Shown one piece after another: positions 58,365 to 64,000 of a DNA stretch of 64,000 nucleotides. The stretch comes from Gracilaria gracilis. Its lineage: Eukaryota > Rhodophyta > Florideophyceae > Gracilariales > Gracilariaceae. The position numbers and the translations under genes were made by a program. The stretch lies in NCBI GenBank assembly GCA_030374805.1, contig JARGSG010000092.1:1-64000 (forward strand). Reading direction: 5' to 3'. Under the pieces are notes generated by a model, which saw only the letters and a program-made list of their open reading frames with translations, ran no database searches and was not told where the DNA came from. The first letter of the stretch is position 1. The number at the start of each line of letters is the position of its first letter.

Positions 58365-59508
58365 CTAATCGGAGATTACTATGATGTCATCCTGTCCACG
58401 ACGCATGCCACGGTGTTTACGAGATCTCGTCAAGTTCTTGCCACGGTGTCGGAAACCTTTGGATCTCTTGGCGCTGTGGATCACGAGACGACGGACTTCG
58501 AGGATTGTACGGAAGGAGGAGCTCCGGCCGACGCAGTCACGAATCGCCAATGCTGAAAGCATCAATTCGAAATGCTCCGCCGGGTCGAAGATTAGTCGCG
58601 CGGTGGCATCGACCATGAAGCAGTGAGGCACCCCATTTGACCCTGTAAAGGTGACATAGAGGAACCCATGATCAATAGCCAGGAGGTCTCCCAGCGATGG
58701 GCAGTGGCGGAGAACTCTTTCCAGAATGAGTTCCCGTTGTGGAAGATGTGTTTGGACGTCACGGAGATCCCGGATCCTTCTTCCATCCTCTGGGCTTGCC
58801 CGACACTCACGAGCGTTTACTCGGAAGTAGGCAAACCACCGCTGAGCCTACTCTTGCTTACCGTAGCAATGAAGGGCGTTCGCAAGTGGGGCGGGAGTGC
58901 AAAGATCGGTGCTGTCTACGAACGGGACCGCGGTTGATGGATGGCTGCGGTATAATGTCCTACCAAGACGGGCATCCCGGGAACGTGCATATGTCATCAA
59001 AAGTTTCTGGTTGGGATTCTTCTGCCACCAGTTGTGCATAAGGCCACGCAGGAGATGCGGCCGTTCTTCCCATAAGAGAAGCGATCGTCAGTGACGTGAT
59101 GATCGGCGGTCCGTGAAGCTCCATCGACCGCCAAAGTGTAGAGAAGAACGGTGTGAGGAAGATCCGTCTCGTCATCTACGGTACGATACACTTGACGACA
59201 CTGGTCCCAATGTATCGTTCAGATGGACCAGTCGTCTTCAGACACAGAATTGTACGCGTTGGTGTCATCCAGGGACTCGGTTAGTCCCAACTTGTAAGCA
59301 TCACGTCTGGTAAGCTCTTCGTTGGCTTGCTCGGTCACGAAATCGGTGGTGTGGCGTCCAAAACGTTCAATAAATTTGTTCTCCGACACTTGGTACGGCC
59401 ATGCATGAGCTACGGTGAGGATCGCATACGGGAGCCATGAAAACGTACCGCTGTAGTAGACGAGTTTCTGAATATCATCACGGCTGGACTGAGCAAAGGT
59501 CGTGTGAT
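58365..59508 (-). pseudogene. Decayed transposon-type gene, possible cysteine-peptidase-like C-terminus
   Basis: Read on the minus strand, one track runs from about 59508 (RDHTTFAQSSRDDIQKLVYY) through YAILTVAHAWPYQ and RRDAYKLGLTESLDD. It continues, with a stop, into FLTPFFSTLWRSMELHGPP. After a frame change near 58900 it proceeds to HGFLYVTFTG, GVPHCFMVDATARLIFDP and a basic C-terminus ending at 58365. TAG stops lie at 58850-58848 and near 58971, the latter at a probable Trp. The GxPHCxxVDAxxRxIFDP segment resembles the His-containing end of papain-like peptidases found in some transposon proteins, but this is a weak guess. Confidence 0.35.
59449..59508. repeat. Direct repeat, copy A
   Basis: About 60 bp repeated at 60075-60134. 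The first 37 bp (from cgctgtagtagacgag to cacggct) are identical; the rest is similar. On the minus strand both encode SSRDDIQKLVYYSG. Confidence 0.85.
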
Positions 59509-59516
59509 CGCGAATC

Positions 59517-59631
59517 GAGCTTGAACTAATTTTTTCCTGCGGCGAGGTTTACAAGCTGCCTTGGTGGCAATATCGTCGCGCGGAGCATGACCGCCAGCAC
59601 GTTTGGCGGCCAGCTGTTTCGTGCCCGCCAT
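59517..59631 (-). pseudogene. Histone H3 N-terminal tail fragment
   Basis: From the ATG at 59631 the frame reads MAGTKQLAAKRAGGHAPRDD and IATKAACKP. It aligns without gaps to the canonical H3 tail over 28 residues, with 18 identities. Lys4, Lys9, Lys23 and Lys27 are kept; Arg2, Ser10, Lys14 and Arg26 are changed. The similarity ends after about residue 28 and the frame becomes a basic run, then unrelated sequence. The globular histone fold is absent, so it is a broken gene end. It lies between two direct repeats and inside the track of the 58.4-59.5 kb gene. Confidence 0.6.
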
Positions 59632-60000
59632 TGCTCCGTTTCGTCGCCACGCTTACGCGGGTTGGTAGAGGAATGCAGAAGGAAGAGAGGACAAGAAGCC
59701 TCGAACAACGTAAAAGACCGCGCCTTGCCGTGTAACACGAATGAGACGCGCCTACAGCTCGCGGTGTGTATATACGCAGACCTTACACCTATGTACTTCA
59801 CAGCCGCGGGGGTAGTCGCGTTTCATCGTGCAAAAAGGCAATCATACAAGGGCGTGCGCGTGGGAAGCTGAAGATAGGGCGCGCGGTTGGGGGGCGCTGC
59901 CCTCGAAAAGTGTTGAGGTCCGTTAAACACGCTTGGAGATGGTCCGCGAGAGGGAAGGAAACGGAGGAAAAGAGGTGAGGGACGTGCGGCGCTGCGGTGC

Positions 60001-60040
60001 ATTTATACCGGCGCGCGCACCTTCCAGCGCACGATTTATA
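60001..60040 (-). promoter_or_regulatory. Twin TATA boxes upstream of the H3 fragment
   Basis: On the minus strand TATAAAT occurs at 60007-60001 and 60040-60034, in GC-rich surroundings, about 370 bp upstream of the H3 ATG. They could be the promoter carried along with the histone piece. Distance and function are not tested. Confidence 0.35.
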
Positions 60041-60074
60041 CCTTTTTTGAAACGAGATTACCTGTAACGGCCAC

Positions 60075-60134
60075 CGCTGTAGTAGACGAGTTTCTGAATA
60101 TCATCACGGCTCGACCGTGCGGAGATCGTGTGAT
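60075..60134. repeat. Direct repeat, copy B
   Basis: Partner of 59449-59508, with 37 identical bp then a diverged 23 bp. Upstream on the minus strand it continues as PVSTSRRLGYHTISARSSRD, so it may be the older 5' context of the decayed gene below it. Confidence 0.85.
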
Positions 60135-60245
60135 AGCCTAGGCGGCGTGAAGTAGAGACGGGTCGCGGTCGGGCGACCAGTGTTGGCACCGTTTCATCCT
60201 ACCCGTGAAGTAAGGCACGCATGTCAACGATTGAAGGATTGAGCG

Positions 60246-61170
60246 TTGAGAGAAGTATCGAGTGGACTGTCTTTGCCGGGTTTTGGTACCGGTGAGCTTC
60301 ATAACCTAGATACCCTGTTGGATTTCTGTTTCCCAGATGATTTCAAAGTTTGCTTTGGGATTCATGATGAAGCATCCATTTGGAGGGCGAAGGGAGGAGT
60401 TGAAGACAACCATGAACTCCACACTCAGGACTCCAACGATTGAAACGCAGGAGCGTGGTAGGCTCCCACGACAGTTCCATTGTCTAGAGGGATCCAGGCG
60501 GGTGCTTTTCCGACAAGAAGAGCTATGCCAGAAACTGCTTGGACAGTTTCAATATCCATGCTTTCATGGTGGATGAATCACTTACGCGAATGGAAGAAAT
60601 TTTGGGTCGCCCCGGAGTCAATGTAGGCTGAGTTCGCCTTAGATTGTGATAGCAGAGCGACATTGCTCTTGTATTTTACCGAGTTGCAGTTAGATCCAGG
60701 CAAGGAAGGTGGATCATCATGCCTTAGCATCACATAAGAGCGATTGATGGAGTTGCGACTACCTTCTCCCCTTGGTGCAAAGTCTGAGTTCCAATTCAAA
60801 TAAAGTTGTTCTCGTTGTTGGGAACCATATTGAGAAAGATTGGACCCAGGGTTGTTGCCATTTGACCGGTGTTGCGCATTTGAAGTGCGTTGGTTGTCGC
60901 GCGTCCCAATCTCCTCCTATTTCCTCTATATAACAATCTCTGGCATAATGACCGCGACGATCGCTGTAGTACCAGTTGTCGTCGTGGCGGCTCTTGGTTC
61001 CCGAGGCCTTATTGCGTCGGTTTCGTCCTTTCCTACCAAATCTCTTGATTGTGTTGGCTCTAGGTTGGGTGTTAGTTGTGGAGGACGGAGCCGAAAAGCT
61101 CAGGTTATTCAGATTTTTTCTTCGTGCCACTTTCGCTTCCAGAGCATTTACGATAGAGTCAAACCCAGCC
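60246..61170 (-). pseudogene. Ty1/copia gag-protease fragment
   Basis: Minus-strand reading gives a basic stretch, then WYYSDRRGHYARDC, a CCHC zinc knuckle that has lost its first two Cys. It is followed by the protease motif AYIDSGATQNFF and, after a stop, IPLDNGTVVGAYHAPAF, typical of the copia protease end. Frames change near 60790. Integrase, RT and RNase H are absent next to it. A copia RNase H piece in the same orientation lies at 32.8-33.4 kb. Confidence 0.75.
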
Positions 61171-61758
61171 TCTGTTAGGTTCTACGTCATGACCAGAGCT
61201 GCGAAAGAGTTGGGGGAGACTTCGGATGACTTTGGAGACGTTGTTTTTCTCCGAGCGCTACTCATCGAAGGTGGCAAGTGGTCCAACTATTTCTAGACAT
61301 TTCGCAACATGCTTGTTCCAAGCAAGGACCGAGTGGCTGGGGTCGTCCGTTCAAATAGGAGCTCGCCACAGTAGATTCCCAAAGACCAGTTGTGGGCTGG
61401 AGCAGCCGGTCACAACTTAGTTGAGGCTTTCAGTAAAACTATGTTAATCCATTGAATGCCAATGTTTTCTTCCTTTCCTAAGTGTGTTCTTCAATAGTCT
61501 TCTCCCATCCGGGGTTTCAATTCTTTCCCTTTACGAGTAATTCTTTCCTCTCCATAGAGTGTCCCTCCGCAAGTCGCGGTACTGTACTCCAATGGATGTC
61601 GTTTTGTCCTTCGAGAGAACTTCTTCATCGTTGTCACGGGTATGACGGACACGAAGGGGAGTTCCCGTCACAGACGGTGTACTCCTACCCTACGAGAGTA
61701 CGGTGTAAGTTATCCGGAATCTCCGTGCTTGTACGTTTGTGATACTGCACGATCTTTG
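61171..61758. other. No supported gene
   Basis: Short frames only; this may be the 5' leader of the copia fragment. No repeat was seen. Confidence 0.4.
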
Positions 61759-61980
61759 ATTGGGATAAGAGCATGTCTAAAATGACTCTAAAAACTTATA
61801 TCCCGACAAATATTTAAAGTTAGACATCTGTACTCAGGCGCTAAATGGCGCTTTTGGTTGAAAAATAGAGCCCTGGCGCTAAAAGTGTACAAATTTTGAC
61901 ACTGGATAGATACGCTTTAGCGCCGGCGCTAAACGAAAATATCATAGTTTTATCACCCAAGGCACATGCTCTTGCCCAAT
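61759..61980. mobile_element. 222-bp MITE-like element
   Basis: The ends are inverted: ATTGGGATAAGAGCATGT at 61759 and ACATGCTCTTGCCCAAT ending at 61980, matching with one small indel. The interior is non-coding and holds three GGCGCTAAA motifs (61838, 61875, 61925) and a perfect 18-bp palindrome TTTAGCGCCGGCGCTAAA at 61916-61933. The GAGCATGT terminus recalls Tourist/Harbinger-type MITEs. No clear target duplication was seen. Confidence 0.7.
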
Positions 61981-62004
61981 AGATTGGCGTGCTCTATCCC
62001 GCTG

Positions 62005-62355
62005 TGGTATAATGAGCAAGAGTAGGGGAGTCCAAAGCGGTCTCGAGAAGGGAGCGGCGGCAGCATACAGTCGTGTGACTGTAATGAGTCCGAACGGTGA
62101 GGGAGGGCGGAAGCACCGAGCGGTCGAAGGAAGAGTGGACGGTCAATATCACCAGGCGCGTACAGGTGCGCGTAAAAGGGTACGAACGGTCTGTGAAACC
62201 TTATTAGAATTTCCGTTCGCTCTATCGTTAGCCCAAGCTGGCGAGGAAGACGTTCGGCAGAATATGCTTGCCGTTTACGATTGGGGCCTCGAGAGATCCG
62301 AGCTACAAGTAAATATCGGGTCTGGGCCCGCTACTGACTACTGTACGATCGGTCC
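62005..62355 (+). repeat. Dispersed repeat, copy 2
   Basis: Partner of 28138-28496 in the same orientation. Here the ATG and the first 115 codons of the reading frame are intact. Confidence 0.85.
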
Positions 62356-62632
62356 ACTTACAGTGCCACAGCCCGGCACCACCCAGCTTGCACACGTGTC
62401 CAACTTGTACGCTGTGCCAATCCGTTCGGCACTCGATCACCAAATCATACACGTGGCGGTGCCACTGCACCGGCCCATCGTGCACTACCCCTTTGTACGT
62501 GAACGGCCAATCGGTTACGCTGCGCATCAACTCGGGCCCACTATTCTACAGATCCCCCTCCTACACTTGCTCTCCGCCCTCGGAGCGCCGCGCAGCGTCG
62601 CCAAGTCGCTATGCCTATGTCCACCTCGTTGA
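62012..62632 (+). CDS. 206-codon open frame in dispersed repeat, unknown product
   Basis: ATG at 62012, stop at 62632. Codons 1-115 coincide with the dispersed repeat, where the other copy at 28.2 kb keeps the similar segments KEDVRQKMLVVHDW and ARSELQLNI. Here they read EEDVRQNMLAVYDW and ERSELQVNI. The changes keep the protein similar, which hints at past coding. The second half is His/Pro/Leu-rich and less convincing. No family is recognised. Confidence 0.35.
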   Translation: MSKSRGVQSGLEKGAAAAYSRVTVMSPNGEGGRKHRAVEGRVDGQYHQARTGARKRVRTVCETLLEFPFALSLAQAGEEDVRQNMLAVYDWGLERSELQVNIGSGPATDYCTIGPLTVPQPGTTQLAHVSNLYAVPIRSALDHQIIHVAVPLHRPIVHYPFVRERPIGYAAHQLGPTILQIPLLHLLSALGAPRSVAKSLCLCPPR

Positions 62633-63069
62633 GAGGGCACCATGCTATCCGTTCGGAAAATTTGCCTGAGAAGAGCGGGGCGAATCCATTGCAAAATTTC
62701 CTGAATGGGGGAGCCACAAAGAGCCTATGCAGCGTTGATAAAGTTCGAACCGAACGGAATGATACATGCGAGTGCGCGAAGGGCATATCAGAGACGCAGT
62801 ACCCGTTCCACCCAGTGTACGAATTGGTCTATAACTGTACAGACCACACGTGGCCTTTTGCGTGCCAGCGCTGTCTAAGACGCTTTGCACGCTCAAACCC
62901 GATCGGAAACGTACTGTTGGCCCAGTTGGCCGTCCATGACGGTCACCATATGTGCGTCAAGTCTGTACCAAGTTCGTACGGTGAACATGGCGCTGCAGTG
63001 TCCGCTTTGAGAAATACGCCCGGAAAGGGCGGGGCGAAGCCATGCCCAATTTTCCTAAATCGACGGTAG
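62611..63069 (+). CDS. Open frame, unknown product
   Basis: A 152-codon frame containing NCTDHTWPFACQRCLRRFAR and paired Cys residues, but no recognised zinc finger. The segments near 62670 and 63017 repeat each other (gcggggcgaa and following). The start is an ATG but coding is unproven. Confidence 0.2.
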   Translation: MPMSTSLRGHHAIRSENLPEKSGANPLQNFLNGGATKSLCSVDKVRTERNDTCECAKGISETQYPFHPVYELVYNCTDHTWPFACQRCLRRFARSNPIGNVLLAQLAVHDGHHMCVKSVPSSYGEHGAAVSALRNTPGKGGAKPCPIFLNRR

Positions 63070-63260
63070 AAGACAGTGCACGAAAGGTCTTTTTATAACC
63101 GTCGCGGGCTGTGTGAGGTGTCGGGGATGAGAATGGCACTCCAAGCGGTCACCACGGCTCTACAAATGGCGCTCACCGTGGTGCGTACGAGCGGGCAAGT
63201 GGAAACAGGTGCTGATCGCAGCGGAGGCGTGCGAATATCCGAATCATCGCGTATGGTTCG

Positions 63261-63392
63261 TCTCGAAGAAGAACGTCCAACGGGTTTCCGCATCGGTGTG
63301 CACAGTACGTCTCGAAAGAGAACGTCCGGCGAGTGTCCGAATCGGCGTGCACAGTACGTCTCGAAGGAGAACGTCCGGCGGGTGGTTCGTTA
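63261..63392. repeat. 49-bp tandem repeat, about 2.7 copies
   Basis: The phrase tctcgaa(g/a)(a/g)agaacgtcc begins at 63261, 63310 and 63359, a period of 49 bp. Confidence 0.8.
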
Positions 63393-63457
63393 GTGGTCCG
63401 GTGCCCGTCTGTGCGACTACGCCGTGTCCGTAACGGTGATTCTCGCTCGGGAATAGA

Positions 63458-63479
63458 CTGACGGTCAAAGGACCGTCAG
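63458..63479. repeat. Short hairpin
   Basis: CTGACGGTC-AAAG-GACCGTCAG: 9-bp perfect arms with a 4-nt loop. Confidence 0.7.
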
Positions 63480-64000
63480 CGCTCATCATGACCGTACGGA
63501 TAAGGGGGGTTTGCGAAGGTAGGGCGCGACTGTACGAATTGGGCGCGACGCGAAGACGGAGCGAGTGTAGCTCGCGCTGAGGTGGCGGCGGAACGTGAGG
63601 TCCTGCTCTTCCAATTAAATTAAATCAGCAGTGACATTTCGTCCGCGCGGGGCTGTACGACTACATAGGCGTCGTAGCCATTCCAAACGGTCGGTGATTC
63701 CTCAAGTACCGCGTCGTCATCTCGACCTCCCCTTATCAGAGCACAAGCCGAGCGGCGACATGCCCGAATCGGTTCACTCAGTACCCAGCCATACCCACGC
63801 AATGAAACCGAACCCGAGCGGCTCTGGTACGCCATCGACACCTTTCCGTTCGGTTCCGCTACCGGGTCAGAAGTTTGATCACCGTTTCTGTCGCGTCTTT
63901 ACTGCTCCTCGTCGGAGAAAGCAGGCCCCGCTATCCGTTTCGGAATACGTCTAGAAGGGGTTCCTCGACATCGAGCGTTTCGCCGTGATCCCGACGGCGT
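63480..64000. other. No supported gene
   Basis: GC-rich end of the window. One plus frame at 63631-63954 is open but has no domain. Confidence 0.4.

Noticed and set aside
59410..59520. Alignment of the distal part of the H3 frame to the histone fold
   Set aside because: The same DNA reads better in another frame as SSRDDIQKLVYYSG, which is duplicated at 60.1 kb.

Overview
This is eukaryotic nuclear DNA made almost entirely of repeats and decayed mobile elements. No operons, Shine-Dalgarno signals, rRNA, tRNA or CRISPR were seen. The evidence for a eukaryote is histone H3, SET-domain, nucleotide-sugar-transporter, piggyBac, Tc1, Harbinger, Ty1/copia, Ty3/gypsy and CACTA sequences. Long reading frames run without visible introns, so the genome is probably intron-poor. 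A florideophyte red alga or an early-diverging fungus would fit, but the sequence alone does not decide the species.

Layout. (1) 1-10704: 23 tandem copies of a 464-bp satellite with higher-order structure. (2) 10702-22691: a 12-kb non-satellite block set inside the satellite. It holds a 1011-codon ParB-like gene on the minus strand and, divergent from it across a 72-bp palindrome, a decayed DNA amino-methyltransferase/SET fusion. These are followed by a coiled-coil gene with one in-frame stop and a decayed tnp2/KDZ-like transposase. (3) 22692-24545: four diverged satellite copies. (4) 24.5-33.4 kb: truncated piggyBac, Tc1, Harbinger and copia pieces. (5) 33.4-36.5 kb and 56.4-58.1 kb: the two halves of one Ty3/gypsy element, split by insertion. 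(6) 36512-56443: the inserted element, a 19.9-kb CACTA-type transposon with CCCTA/TAGGG ends, an AGG target duplication, TGCACTC subterminal repeats, a decayed tnp2 transposase and cargo. The cargo includes near full-length copies of a UAA-family nucleotide-sugar transporter and an EamA/DMT transporter. (7) 58.1-64 kb: a decayed gene interrupted by a histone H3 5' fragment, a copia gag-protease fragment, a MITE, and a second copy of a dispersed repeat also found at 28.1 kb.

Two things tie the window together. First, decay of most elements is by in-frame stops rather than indels. Many of the stops are explained by TGG to TAG, CAG to TAG or CGA to TGA, that is C:G to T:A change, often at CpA. 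Second, the 12-kb block combines a ParB-fold protein, a bacterial-type beta-class DNA methyltransferase fused to a SET domain, and transposase sequence. This looks like a mobile element that carried its own chromatin-marking genes.
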